Positions 41,546 to 54,160 of a stretch of 64,000 bases of DNA are shown here, in pieces. Under the pieces are notes generated by a model. That model was not told the origin of the DNA. It did no database searches and saw only the letters and a list, made by a program, of their open reading frames with translations. Location: contig OZ029916.1 of the NCBI GenBank assembly GCA_964023275.1, positions 12,082,607-12,146,606 on the forward strand, given 5' to 3'. Position numbers and translations under genes: made by a program. This DNA is from Norana najaformis. Lineage: Eukaryota; Annelida; Clitellata; Crassiclitellata; Hormogastridae. Each line of letters opens with the position of its first letter. Position 1 is the first letter of the stretch.

Positions 41546-44245
41546 TATTAGCATGAGTCAAACGCCCACACTGCAAATAGTCAAAATAAAAGACACATGG
41601 TCGTCAAATTTCAGATCTTCTCTAAACAAAACACCCAACAGTTTAACAAGTTTAACTCGTTCAACGCCAATAATAGGATCAGGGAAGGATAAGAATCTAG
41701 GGCTCGGTCTGTGAAATATAATTTCTTTGGTCTTTGAGACATTAGGTATCATTTTATTCCTTTAAGTCCAATCCTTAATATTAGCAAATTCAATTTCAAG
41801 GCTAACAGGAGAGTTTTGTGGAACAAGTAGATTGGTGTCATCTGCAAATTTAAAGAGAATGTTAGCTGGAGAGACAGGCTTTAGGTCACTTTCCATAAGA
41901 ATGTAGAGGCTAGGTCCAATGCCAGACCCTTGAATAACACTGCAATTGATGGAGGCAGGATCGGAAACTAAATTATCACATTTGAAGACTTGATATCGCC
42001 CAGATAAGAAGTCAACAATCCAGTTTGATATTTCAGGTTTCAGGTTTAGAGCCATAACTTTATGAATTAAGACGGAGTGGTCGACCACATCAAAAGCCTT
42101 GTAGAAGTCGACTAGCAAGCACCTCACATAGGAGTTGCTTTCCAGCATCAGTGTGACATGATGCAGGAAGAAAGTAAGGGCACTGGCACAACTGCCAGTG
42201 GGTTTAAACCCAAACTGGTCCTGCAAGGTTTCACAAGGAATATTAGGTCAAGCCACTTAGAGAAACAATTTTTTCTGCAATTCTAGAGAGAATTGGAGTC
42301 ACAGATATAGGCCTAAAGTCAGACAGGGAAGTTGGCTTGGAAATTTTTGGCACAGGAGTAACAACCGTGGTTCTGCAGTTGTCAGGAATGGTCCCAGATT
42401 TGAAGGAGGTATTAAAAACGTGAGTGACCAATGCCACCAACTCACAAGAACATTTTTGAAAAAGCCAGGCAGGCAAATCGTCAAGCCCTGCGGCAGTGTT
42501 TGGCTGCTTGCGCAAAAGTCTTTCGATTACCAGGACATTCACGTACGGTTTCACATGACTGGTGCAATCCACAATATTGTTTTTAAGACTAAGGATTTTC
42601 ACAGATGAATAGTCCGGAGAAGTCGCTATGCTAGCAAAGAAATTGTTCGCTTGATTGATATCACCAAGAAGGCAATTAGAATTAGAATATTCGGTTTTCA
42701 CAGAGGACGAGTTACGTTTCTTGACCGCTTCCCACAACTGTTTAGGAGTAGCATCCTGCAGAGAAGAAAAACGCTTTTGAGAATTTTCTAAAATTATTTT
42801 ATTAATTCTTATTGCAAGTAATTCAGCTTCACACAATTTACCTTTTTTCGCAGTTTATTGCATTTGATCAGAAGTGATTTTATAAGAGGAGTTATAAAAT
42901 CGGGATCTTTGTTTTTCATTTTGACAATTTTAGATGGAATGCACTTATCAATAAGAGTAGAGATTGCTTGGAGGAACTCATAAGAAAGCAGAGTAACATG
43001 TGACATATTAAAAAACGAAGACCAATCATAGGAATTTATAGAAAACCTAAGAAATGCAATGTTATGCTGTCTGAGGTCGTACAGTTTTATTTTCCTTTTA
43101 GGCATTGCTGGTGGGCCCGTATTAACATCGGAGTTTACTTCCGATATCAATACCACTTTGTGCTTAGTCTTGATCAGGCTCTGAAAGACCTGAACGTGCA
43201 GCAACTCGGCTCATTGACAAAAACTTGGTCTAGAATTTTGTTGCCATGTGTACAGGTTTTAGCAATCTGGGAAAACCCCAAGTCTTCCAAAAATACAACA
43301 TTCAGGTCATTAAAGTCACCTGCAATGATAATAGTGGCATCAGGGTACTTACTATTTGTATGCTCAATATCATCGCTAAGCTTGTTAGCTAGCAAGGAAG
43401 GTTGATATTGAGGTTTTGGTGGGTGGTAAATACATGCAATCATAAGAGAATTAATGCTATCTAACAGGCAATGTAACCACAGAACTTCTAGTTGAATAGG
43501 CATATTTGAGTTTGCCAACGGGTTGAGGGCAGAGCAGTTTAGAATCGAACACTTAATACGGTTGTGAACATAAGCACAAACTCCACCTCCTTTCCTCTTA
43601 AGCCTATCCATTCTAAATAACTGAAAGTTATTTAACGAAACGTCCTTGTCAAGGTGCTTCTTACAGAACCAAGTTTCTATAATTAAGGCAGTTTCAGCCT
43701 TGTTTTGCAATAGGTTGAGCTCTAGAAGACCAATCTTGTTGGCTTTTGCCAAGCTGGTTGGATTTAAAAGGTAGATCGTAGGAATTTGAACGACCATCCA
43801 GCTACTCGGCTTCAGAGTGGGTCGATGGAAAGTATCACAGTTGATCGCCGTGAGATTAGGTTGATGTTGCTTGACCCCCAGCTGCTTGACAGACCAGATG
43901 GATGTAGAGCGACATCAAGGTGAGATTAGGATCATGCCTCTGTGGATGTGAATTTCTTAGCTCTAGCAAGCCGCCCGCCTCTTCGGTCCCAGATCCGTCG
44001 CTGCAGTCCAAGTGATTTTATATTTCGTAAGGCGGTTGCTGGAACTACTTTGCTAGAAGGCGATGACCGTAGTTGACGAAGAGTTTCACTGGCATAATGT
44101 AGATATGTAGATGCGCTGTAGGAAATAGTCCTGCTAATTGCCATGACATAAGCGTAATTTTTGCTGCCATATTGTAGATGTGAGCTTGCGCTGCAGGAAA
44201 AAGTACTGTTATTTTCCATGATTATTGCCGAAGATACTATCAAAA
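41546..44245 (-). pseudogene. CR1/L2-like LINE with endonuclease and reverse transcriptase, several frameshifts
   Basis: From 44245 downwards: a basic N-terminal piece (LQRRIWDRRGGRLARAKKFT), endonuclease (TALIIETWFCKKHLDKD, KRKGGGVCAYVHNRIKCSIL, ATIIIAGDFNDLNVVFLEDL), linker, then reverse transcriptase (KQPNTAAGLDDLPAWLFQKC, FRPISVTPILSRIAEKIV, CLLVDFYKAFDVVDHSVLIH, IQGSGIGPSLYILMESDL, KFADDTNLLVP) and a truncated C-terminus near 41558. Frames change near 43190, 42820, 42235 and 41757. The domain order and the FADD variant fit CR1/L2-type elements. The 3' terminal part is missing, joined to microsatellite DNA. Confidence 0.82.
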
Positions 44246-44860
44246 GATCTATGCAGTAGACTTAGTTAATCAGTTGTTTTATCCACAAGTTTGTTGGTCG
44301 ATGTTCATATGGGTTATTCAGAACATCATAGCGATTTATGAGACTATGACGAATGTTACCGTGAAAAAGATCCGTGAACATTCCGAAAAACGGAGAGCAG
44401 AGTAATCCTTTCATAAATTGAAATAACTACAATAATTAAACACAGCTTCATAAGAATCATGAACTGAGACTTAAGCTGAGTAACATGAGTCAACATTGAA
44501 CCGAAACAACCAGCTAAGGACAAAATTACGAGACAAAATAACAAATCCAGTTTGAAAGAAGGCAGCCAACTTGTGGCGCCAGAATACATCGATTTTCAAT
44601 CAGCCTTAGGGTATGATTTTTTACATCAGTTACTCTGTCAACGCCTCCTGACTCTGAAGATTTTACCTGTCGACGGTATCTCACTCAGGACACAACACAT
44701 CAGGGTTTGATAAATTTTTCCATCTTTAACGAACATCGTGCCTTTCAAAATTGTCGGCAGCAAGCCGGAACCTACATTCAAATGGCCTACGACGTCGTAA
44801 TCGTCATGGTAACATATTGTTCTTTCAAAGGCCGATCATATGAATAACAGTTTAGCGTAA
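44246..44860. other. Unassigned sequence between two LINEs
   Basis: Contains a hydrophobic minus-strand frame (44356-44589) with two possible membrane stretches and no family resemblance; it may be part of the 5' region of the minus-strand LINE. The remainder may be the 5' UTR of the plus-strand LINE that follows. Confidence 0.3.
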
Positions 44861-44888
44861 TTTGAACTCTCGATTGCTAGAAGAAAAC

Positions 44889-47837
44889 ATGAACGGGAGG
44901 CCTGCCAAGGGAAAGGAGACTTGTAGCATATGCTGGGCTACATTCAAAACACATGCATCGGATGGCATCATTCACTGTCACGGTCCCAGGCCCGCTTCCT
45001 GCCCTGGTTCTGGCCAGCCTCCAGCAGAGATACTATCGCCCAATGTGGTTGTGTCACTTTCCTCTGCAGCCAGCCCTGCTAATCAAGATTCCGTTCAAAT
45101 GCAGCCAGATTCGGACAGACAGTGTCATCTTAGACATCCAGAGTTAAAACTTTTACACACCGTAATAAGAGGTGCGCTAGTTAAACGAATACCTCGAACG
45201 GCAAGAGCATCATGCGCCACCCTTTTGGGTGAACTTATAGAGGCTGTTGTTAGCGAACCAGATGACACTGGGAAATGGTCGAACCTCCTAGCCTTTGGAG
45301 GATGTGTTCTGGTCAAACCAAAAAGAGGAGGAGTCAAACGCAACCTAACGTGGGCAATTCTCTCTAGAATAACGAACTGGCATTCAAAAGGGCCTGCAGG
45401 CTGTACAGATGAAGTCCAACACAAACCAACAGCATCCCAAGGTACAGGCCTGACAAAACGTGACACCACAAAACACTTGGCTTCGGCAGTTCCCAGGAAA
45501 TTGGAAGATGGCAATTACAAGGCTGCTATTCGCCTCATTTGTAGCGATGACACACCAGCACCGGATACCCCAGAGACATTAGCTGGACTAAGGATGAAGC
45601 ACCCGCCAGCCTCGTCGGACAGGAGACCATTCTGTGATCCAAAGCGCTCTGATCGCTTTGCTCCACTGAGTACATCTGAGCGAGCCATTATCAAAGCCCT
45701 TTCTTCATTTCCTGCAGGTTCGGCAGCTGGTCCAGACAGTATAACCCCACAACACCTCAAAGACTTGACTTCGGCGGGTGTCGATTTAAACCTCATCCAC
45801 CACCTCAATGACCTGGAAAATCTGATGGTAGAAGGAAGCCTACTGGTCGAGGTCAACAAAGTTATATATGGGGCAAATCTGATGGCTTTGAAGAAAAAAG
45901 ACGGAGGAATCAGGCCAACTGCGGTCGGATACACGTGACGACGCCTAGCAGCCAAATGTGCGAACGCACACGCTGTGACCAAATTATCTCCACTGCTTGC
46001 CCCGATCCAGCTGGGGGGTTGGCATATTAGGAGGCGCCGAAGGAGCAGTACATGCAGCCCACCGCTGGGCCACTTCGATGCCGACTGATGACGTTCTAGT
46101 CAAACTGGATTTTGCCAATGCCTTCAACACCCTTCGAAGAGACTCTCTATTAGAAGCGGTTGCAAGAGATATTCCTGAGCTTTACCACTTCGCTCACGCC
46201 GCATATTCCTGCAGCCCGCTCTTAAGACATGTAAGAAATATTCTTCGATCAGAAGAGGGTACCCAGCAGGATGACCCGATGGGCCCCGTGGAATTCTGCA
46301 TCACAATACAGCCAATCCTGCAACAGCTGAAATCCAAGTTGAAAATAGCGTTCCTCGATGACTTAACACTGGGAGGCAGTGTGGATGTGGTGGCCCTGGA
46401 TGTTCAGCTGATCACCCAGGAATTCCCTAAGCTCGGACTTCAACTTAACCGCGCCAAATGCGAGGTTGTTTTTCAGAATGACGAAAATGAAGTCGACAAT
46501 CTCGCTTTCTCCATACACCGTTAAGAGAGGCAACACTATTGGGCACACCACTGATGCCGGGGCCAGGCGTTGAAAAGGTGATGAATGAGAAGGCAAATGA
46601 TCTGGAATGAGCAGACTCCCGGCTCTCATTGCTTCACGCACATGACGCCCTAGTGCTGTTGCAAAACGGTTTGAGCATTCCGAAGCTGCCCTACACAATG
46701 CGCACAGCCGTTTGCACCGAATGCCCCAGTCTAACCAGATTTGACTCTCTTTTAAGAGCTGGATTATCGACTATCTTAAATGTTGAGCTGTCAGATGAGA
46801 AATGGCTCCAGGCGTCCCTTCCGGTTAAGGATGGCGGTCTTGGGATTTGCTGAGCTTCTACGCTGGCACTTTCTGCCTTCTTGGCCTCTGCTGCAAGCAC
46901 AAGCAAACTCAAAACACACTTACTGCCACCAGAATCAGCCGATACCTCAGACGAGCTCATGAATACCGCACTGAATGCATGGATGGTCTTCACGGGTCCA
47001 GAACCACCAACTGGATCAGCAGCTTATCGACAAGGGGAATGGGACAGTCATTGGACAAGCAAGGCGTCGGCGAGCTTACACGAGTCTGCAAACAACCACT
47101 AGACCGTGCTCGTCTCTTGGCCTCTCAAGCACCACACTGGAGATTGGATCGTGGCTCCTCCAGTAACCGCATTGGGACTCCATCTTTCGGATGAGGTGAT
47201 ACAGATCGCGGTTGGAATGCGACTGGGAACCACACTGTGTGAGCCACATCTCTGTCACTGTGGCAAAAGAGTCAACGCCAGAGGACTTCATGGTCTGGTC
47301 TGCAGAAAGAGTGCTGGCAGACAACAATGCCAAAACATGCTCAACGACATTATATGGAGAGAGCTTGCCAGAGCGAACATCCCTGCTCAGAAAGAACCGT
47401 TGGGACTCACCAGGGAAGATGGCAAACAACCGGATGGCGTGACTCTTATCCTGTGGTCTCACAGAAGGTGTCTGACATGGGATGTGACAGTTTCTGACAC
47501 ATTTGCAGTGTCACATCTAGGATTTACTTCAACCGGACCAAGTGAAGCTGCAAACTGGGCAGTCTCAGCCAAAAGGCTAAAATACGGCATTATAGCCCAA
47601 ACCCACTCTTTTGTGGTGGTCTCACTGGAGACCAGCAGCGCATGGAGTACGGAAGGATTGGATTTTATGTCGGAGTTAGGACGAAGGATGACAATGGCAA
47701 CCCACGATCCACTGGAGACCAGCTATCTGTTCCAAAGACTCTCAGTGGCTGTCCAGCGTGGGAACACCATATGCTTCTCCGGAACTCTATTATGAACATC
47801 TAGGGTAACAATAATACCAATAACTTAGAAATGTCAT
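44889..47837 (+). pseudogene. LINE with N-terminal zinc finger, RT and restriction-like endonuclease, copy 1
   Basis: From ATG 44889: zinc-finger-like KGKETCSICWATFKTHASDG with a downstream H-x-HG and C; a conserved linker; reverse transcriptase (GSAAGPDSITPQHLKDL, LMALKKKDGGIRPTAVGYT, VKLDFANAFNTLRRDSLLEA, FLDDLTLGGS as the catalytic block). At the C-terminus there is a CHCGKRVNARGLHGLVCRKS zinc region and the endonuclease signature PDGVTLIL plus LTWDVTVSDTFAVSHL. This is the single-frame layout of R2/R4-type LINEs, which cut target DNA with the C-terminal endonuclease. Breaks: TGA at 45936-45938, a frameshift near 46000, and further breaks at 46522-46850 and about 47100. The 3' end lies at the TAA repeat. 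Confidence 0.85.
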
Positions 47838-47857
47838 AATAATAATAATAATATTGA
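47835..47857. repeat. (TAA)n tract at the 3' end of the LINE
   Basis: CATAATAATAATAATAATA lies directly after the LINE 3' UTR and is followed by 'attacatcatcagttgattcgg', similar to the flank at 41458. Confidence 0.9.
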
Positions 47858-47859
47858 TT

Positions 47860-49024
47860 GGATTACATCATCAGTTGATTCGGTCGGTTGAATGTTGTAG
47901 ACTAAGTCTAATGATATATCCTGACAGTATGTAGTAATTTTAGTTGTAATTTCTATTGCATTATCAGTATTTATTATTGATGCATCTATGAGTATATTTA
48001 GCATAAGATTTGAGTTCACTAACGCGTTTACTAAAATAAGATTTGCAGCCAGCGTTATTCGTTACTAATATTAAAAATAGCAGTGCCAGCATAGATGGTA
48101 AAAATCTGCTAAGCTGGGGTAAATGAAGAGTGTTGTTTGAACTTGTTTTGTGACCAGTTGGTCTGGATGGCAACAAATTAGTTTGTTGACATTTTGTAAG
48201 AGTTTGTGAGTCGATTTTGCCTTGTTGATGAACGGACGCTTGGATTATTAGCCAAGAACAGAATTACATTGTTGGAATAATGACCAATGATGTTGCAAAC
48301 AATTTATTGCTGTGAAGAGGTGCGGAACCAATGAGGAGACGTCTGTATCATGGCTGCGAACCTAATGTGTGTAAGCAAGCAGAACATATTCGAAGGACAA
48401 TCCAATCATCAACACAGTGAAGTGAGGTGAAATTTCAGACGATTGATTCAACCAATCGTAGCGTGACAACTCTATTGAATTTTCTATGCAATGATAGGCG
48501 AATACAGTGTTTGCAAGTTAGTTTACGGCTGGGTGTTGGACAGGAAGGTTCATATAGAAATCTCACCGTAACTCCAAGATGTCAGGCAGTTTAGTCAGAC
48601 TTGCCATCAAGTCGACTGCATTATCGTGGACAAGCTGGAAGTAGCTCATGATAGCGGCACTTGGCCTGCTGTTTCTGTGGCGTTACGACGTAGCTGAGTT
48701 AAGAACTATCAGCAAACGGTTGTGGACCTAATCCATGCGAATCGCAAAACAGACTTATATTTATAAGCTGAGTCATCAAAGAGCCTTTTCTTTTGGACTG
48801 TAATGAGCGAGTCATGAGTACAAACTACAAGAGGAAGAGGAACGCCTCGTCTACATGGTCTGTCGATGTATTGAGGTGAGAAGGTCGTAAAAGAGAATCT
48901 GGACTTGATAAGGGTTCAATCATCATTTCTTCATGGACACTCTCAAGACAAACGTCAGAGAAATGAGTCAGTTGCAAGACCTCTACTACAAGTAAAAGTC
49001 AGAATTCATGGGAAGTAAATGGTC
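47860..49024 (+). repeat. Noncoding repeat unit C, left arm
   Basis: About 1.16 kb aligns in reverse complement with 49385-50580 at roughly two-thirds identity by eye. Anchor pairs are 'gtagactaagtct' with 'gtagactgagtct', 'aaaaatagcagtgccagcatagatg' with 'aaaaatagcaaggccagcgtagatg', 'ccaatgaggagacg' with 'ccaatgaggggacg', and 'gtgttggacaggaa' with 'atgttggacaggaa'. No coding potential is evident. Confidence 0.7.
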
Positions 49025-49226
49025 TGTAACCCTTCTATCTTCCTCTCTGGTGTCTAGGTGTTGGTGACTATTAGTTACAGCCACTTACCTACTAATGGTC
49101 CTTACTAGCTTGCTTAGCAAGTAAGTATATATACAAGCTAATCGGGGTTTAGTCACCTAATATGATAATTGTAGGCCTGACTTAAATTAGCATGTTATAC
49201 CTTGTGGAAATTGTGATGTTGTTACA
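49025..49226 (+). repeat. LTR-like repeat G, plus orientation
   Basis: 202 bases beginning TGTAACCCTT and ending GTTGTTACA, so the ends are inverted (TGTAAC..GTTACA). It matches 50655-50842 in reverse complement ('catctaatatgataatt', 'gcctgactta', 'gtggaaattg'). It follows unit C directly. Confidence 0.65.
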
Positions 49227-49384
49227 ATGGTTCGTTGTTTTATTATACAATGATTTGTGATTTAACAAAGTAATTCAAAGTCACTTGTTGAAATCAATCA
49301 ATATATTATAGTGTCAAAGTCTTAATTAATACCTTAATTAAGGCCAGCTTCTTAATCAAAGCCTAAACCTACTGCCCTAACCTC

Positions 49385-50580
49385 CCACAAACTTGGATGG
49401 CCATATTACTCCCGTTTCTGGAATTCTTTGATGAAGTCTTTAACTGATTCACTGTGTGATCTCAGTCTGTTTATTTCCACGAAGGAATGAATGAATTGTC
49501 ACTCACCACTGCTTGCAACTTTGTGAACAACTCCACTCAAGACTACGACATACCTCGTAGATCGGACAATCGGACAATAGGTATTCGAAGTTTGCTCCTT
49601 GCAGGCCAAGGAAAGAAATCGTTATATCCACGACGTTCGCACATAACCGTCCAAGGGGCGACTCCTTGATGATATACGATGGTACAATTCAGTCAAAGAT
49701 ATAGATCTTAACTGACCATCGACTTAGGTAGATAAGTCCGATCGAACGCAATTTTCATGGACTAAATCCAAACTTTTCAGACGTAGTTTCCCGATTTAAA
49801 CTATGTCTTTACACGACGATACACAGGCTGAGCACCTGTAACATGAGCCTTAATCCGCTTATAACACGAGAACGCAGTTCGACTTAACAACAGTCCGCAA
49901 CTGCCGATTCTCTTCTCCGAGTTACGCTAGAATGCGACGAGGACTTTTCCTGTCCAACATCCAGACGTCAACTGACTACCACAACGGTTTTCACATCGAG
50001 TGTTCGGCATCGTGCAATGTTTCTTTTGGCCGAGATGATCGTCTGCGATTTTCACCTGTCTTTTGAGTAGTTTCATAGTTCTTCCATGAAATATTCGTCT
50101 GCTCAGTTATTTACAGTAGATAAGAAGTTGCGACTATGGCGTCCCCTCATTGGCTAACGACTTCCTCTAGCAAAGTGGTTAAAAATCACACACAGTAAAA
50201 TCGTGATTGGCTGGCAGTCCAAGCATCAGTTTGAGATATTGTCCGCATTGATTCACAAACTATAGAAAATTGCAATCAAAGTAATCCATCAACATCCAAG
50301 TTGATTGCCCGTAAAATCAGTCCAGACAATCATCTTATATTCCCCGTACTTAATAGAATTTTAGCATCTACGCTGGCCTTGCTATTTTTATTAGTTAAAA
50401 CGTCTAAAGCCGGCCGAACATTTAAGTAAGTAATCACGTTAGTCAACGCAAACTCTTATTCTAACACACGCGTACACACGTCAATAATACACACAGTTAA
50501 TATACTGTAACAGTAAATTCTATTGAAATTGCTAAACATGGCGAGAATATACATAGACTCAGTCTACATGGTCATAATTC
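49385..50580 (-). repeat. Noncoding repeat unit C, right arm
   Basis: Inverted partner of 47860-49024, described there. It is followed on its outer (right) side, not its inner side, by repeat G, so the pair is not a simple palindrome. 49227-49384 and 50581-50654 hold nothing recognised. Confidence 0.7.
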
Positions 50581-50654
50581 TACGTGGGAGGCTAGAATTA
50601 TAATGATAGGCTTAGATATTAATGAATATCATGAGTAGTGGATTTAACAAGCTA

Positions 50655-50842
50655 TTACAGTACCTTTGCAATTTCCACTAGATATTACATACAAGCTTAA
50701 GTCAGGCACTAATTATCATATTAGATGACAAACCCCAAGTTTGTATTGATATCAGCTTGCTAGCAAAGTGAGTGAGTAAGAACAAGTCTATCATGTCTTG
50801 TTGACCAAGCAGAGGGTCATATATCAGTGAGAGGGGGTTACA
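50655..50842 (-). repeat. LTR-like repeat G, minus orientation
   Basis: Inverted partner of 49025-49226. Read on the minus strand it precedes unit C, while the plus-strand copy follows unit C, as expected if one copy is LTR plus interior and the other interior plus LTR of the same noncoding element. Confidence 0.6.
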
Positions 50843-51239
50843 AATATTTTTCACTTGTGGTAATATATTAATTTTAAACGGACTAAGGCAACGTTAGGGC
50901 TGGATTTTTACACAGTCTTCAAGCTTGTACATACTGAAATTAGATTACTTTTATCTTGTGAATGGATCTTTTTGGACTCTTCAGGTTTGAATAACTTTTC
51001 CCCAGCATTGCTGTTCATTGAGCTTTTGAAACTGAAATAACTCTCAGTCGGCCTAATATTATACTGTGGCATCACTGCATTCACCGGCAACAATTTTGTT
51101 TTAACAACCAGACAAAGGAGCAGGTCTATTGTTAGCGCTAACCTTCCAATAACTGGCACCAATGTCAAACTTTTATTACTCCTGACTGGAGCTGAACGTG
51201 AATCAGATGCCAACCAATTGTTCAGTCAGTGTCATCCTC
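50843..51239. other. Noncoding stretch, nothing recognised
   Basis: One open frame on the minus strand (50908-51213) has no known domain. The end of this stretch may contain the 5' UTR of the following LINE. Confidence 0.35.
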
Positions 51240-54152
51240 AATTAAGACAAAGACCCTCCAAGGGACAAGGCACCTGCAGAGTATACTGGGCGTCTTTTAG
51301 GACTCATGCCTGTGTGATGACACTGTTCACCAGCATAGACCTCGATCTGCCCCTTGTCCAGGATCTGACCAGCTGCCTGTAAACGCCTCTTCAATACATG
51401 CAACCACATTGCAGTCGCCTCCTACTGATTTTGTGGCTAGCAAACAGATCGCCTCCGCATTTCGAATCCCTGGGGTTGAAGCACATCTGCCCACTGTGGT
51501 GCCATGCCTTACACATCCTACTTCACCTAGTCCTCTGATAAAGAGAATTCCAAAAATGGCAAGACTATCTGGTGCTGCTTTCCTGGGAGATCTAATTCAA
51601 ACCATCATACAAGAACTGAACTGCATTGGTATATGGTCTGATCTATCGGCATTAGGAGGAGCGATGTAGGTGAAGCCAAGGAGAGTGGTAAGGAAAGGCA
51701 ACATGACGAATATGATCCTGTCATGTATTGCTGATTGGAAGTCAAAGGGACAAATCCGTTCAAACACTGACGGAGTAGATTCACCATCATTTCTTAAGAC
51801 CAGACTAACGAAATGCGACCCGAACTTTGGCATTGGCAGTTTCCAATAAGCTCAAAGAAGGCAACTACAAGACTGCTATCCATCTCATGTGCAGCGAGGA
51901 TAAGCCAGCTTGGGACACACCAGAAACACTGGCCATGCTAAAAAGTAAGCATCCCTCTGTGCCACCGGACAGAAGGATACCATGTGATCAAGACAGCTAT
52001 GACCGCTTTACCATATTGCAGACATAAAGAATACGTCGCTAAGGCGATCTCTTTCCCAGGGGGTTTGGCTGCTGTCCCCAACTGTATCATCCTACAGCAT
52101 CTAAAGGAGTGGATGACAACATCGGCCATCATCTATGCGACAAGGTCAATCTGCTTTTGAATGGAGGTTTTCCAGAAGAGGTTAATGAAGTGATCTATGG
52201 GGCAAAGTTTATAGCTTTGAGCAAGAAGGACGGAGGCATACAACCAATTGCGGTGGGTTATACATGGCACCGCCTGGCAGCGAAGTGCATCAGTTCATAT
52301 GCAGTGGCAAGGCTGGCTCATCAGCTCACCCCTATTCAGCTGGGGGTGGGTATTCTGGGTGGCGCTAAGGCAACTGTTCATGCAACACATCGTTGGGTAA
52401 CCACAATGCCTGACGACAGCATCCTGGTCAAGCTAGACTTTTCCAACACCTTCAACATGCTGCACAGAGATTTGCTTCTAGAGGCAGTGGCCAGAGACAT
52501 TCTGGAGCTCTACCCATTTTGCTCACGCTGCCTACTCCAGCTGTCTGCTGCTGTATCGCTCCAAAAACATACGTTCAGAGGAGGAAACCCAGCAAGATGA
52601 TCCTTTGGGCCCTCTAAAGTTCTGTCTTGCTCTACAACTGCTTCTGACAAAGTTGAGGTCACATCTCCGAATCAGATATCTAGAAGAACTCACATTGGGT
52701 GGTAGCAAGGAGACAGTGGCCGCCAATGTCCAACTTATTGTGCAAGAGTCTAAGAACCTGGTACTGCTACTGAATCATAGGAAATGTGAGATTGCGTGCC
52801 ATGATATCCTGGCATTGAATTAGGACCTGGCATTCCATGGGTTTAAAAACATGGTTTTGAGGAAATGACTTTGCTGAGCGCACCATTGATGCCAGGTCCA
52901 GGATAGGGGCATTGGAATGAAGACTGACGATCTTGAGAGAGCCAATACAAGATTATCTCTGCTTCATGCACATGACACTCTGGTTCTGCTGTGGAAAAGT
53001 TTGTGTTCCAAAGCTATTATACATTATGCACGCATCCATTTGTGCTGATTCCCCGAGTGTGGCTTAGTTTGACCACTTGTTGAGGGGCAGTCTGTCAAAT
53101 ATTTAAAATGTGGACCTTGATGATGACCATTGGTGACAGGCTTCATTGCTGGAGAAATGGTGATCTGGGAATTCGCTGTGCATCTGCGCTAGCACTATCC
53201 GCCTTTCTGGCTTCTGCTGCGAGCACAAGCGAACTTCAGGCATGCATTCTGCCACCAGAGGAGCTATATGAACTTGTGAGCTCAGCACTCACTGCATGTA
53301 TAGCCCTGACAGGTGCAGAGCCACCAACAGAAGCAGCATCACACCGCCAAAAAGAATGGGACATTCATGGGATAAACAAGGCTTGGACTGGCCTGCTTGA
53401 GTCCATTAGCAATTGTGCGATCACGCTCACCTCCTTGCCTCATGAGCACCACATTCTGGTGATTGACTGCTAGCTCCCCTATATCTGCTTTAGAACTGCA
53501 CCTCTTAGTTGAGGAGGTACGGTTGGCAGTTGGGGTGAAACTGGGCACAATAATTTGCAAACCGCATTTATGCCACCACTGCGGGGAAAAGTCAACGCCA
53601 GTGGACTTCATGGCCTGCGTTGCAAAGCAGTAGGCAGCAAACAACAATGCACAGTATGCTGAACGACATAATTTGGAGAGCACTGATAGAGCCAAAATTC
53701 CTGCACAGAAAGAGCCTCTTGACCTCTCAAGGGAAGACAGAAGATGAGCAGACGGCATGACATTGGTCACATGGTCATTGCCTTAGCATGGGATGTTACA
53801 ATACTGGACACCTATGCAGTGTCTTGTCTACCTCACACATCGATCACAGCAGGTGAAGCCACCGACCACGCAGCCTTGTCAAAAAGAGTGAAGTACGCGA
53901 CTATCACTCGCACTCATGCCTTTGTGGCTGTAGCCTTAGAAACCAGCAGTGACTGGAGCAAGGAAGGAATGGAGTTTATATTAGAATTGGGAAGCCAGAC
54001 AACTGATGAAACCTGTGATCCTCTAGAGAAGATTTCCAGAAGATTTCCAGAAGATTTCGGTGGCTGTTCAGTGCCTCTCCAGGACATTGCCAACATGCTC
54101 TGAGCCCTCTTAAGATGATGCTTCCGACATTATCTAAATAACTTATTAACAA
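51240..54152 (+). pseudogene. LINE with zinc finger, RT and restriction-like endonuclease, copy 2 (heavily decayed)
   Basis: Same order as copy 1: GQGTCRVYWASFRTHAC at the N-terminus, VSNKLKEGNYKTAIHLMCSE, KDGGIQPIAVGYTWHRLAAK, VKLDFSNTFNMLHRDLLLEA, then C-terminal LAWDVTILDTYAVSCLPHTS and ALETSSDWSKEGMEFILEL. Many frameshifts and stops interrupt it; the catalytic FLDD-type block and the PDG motif are altered. Near 54030 a 12-base unit is duplicated ('agaagatttcc' three times). The 3' end reads ..AACTGCATAA and, across the hAT insertion, continues CATAATAATAATA at 57125, again a TAA tract. Confidence 0.8.
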
Positions 54153-54160
54153 CTGCATAA

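Noticed and set aside
45515-45982. 155-codon minus-strand frame
   Set aside because: Antisense to the conserved RT linker of the plus-strand LINE copy 1.
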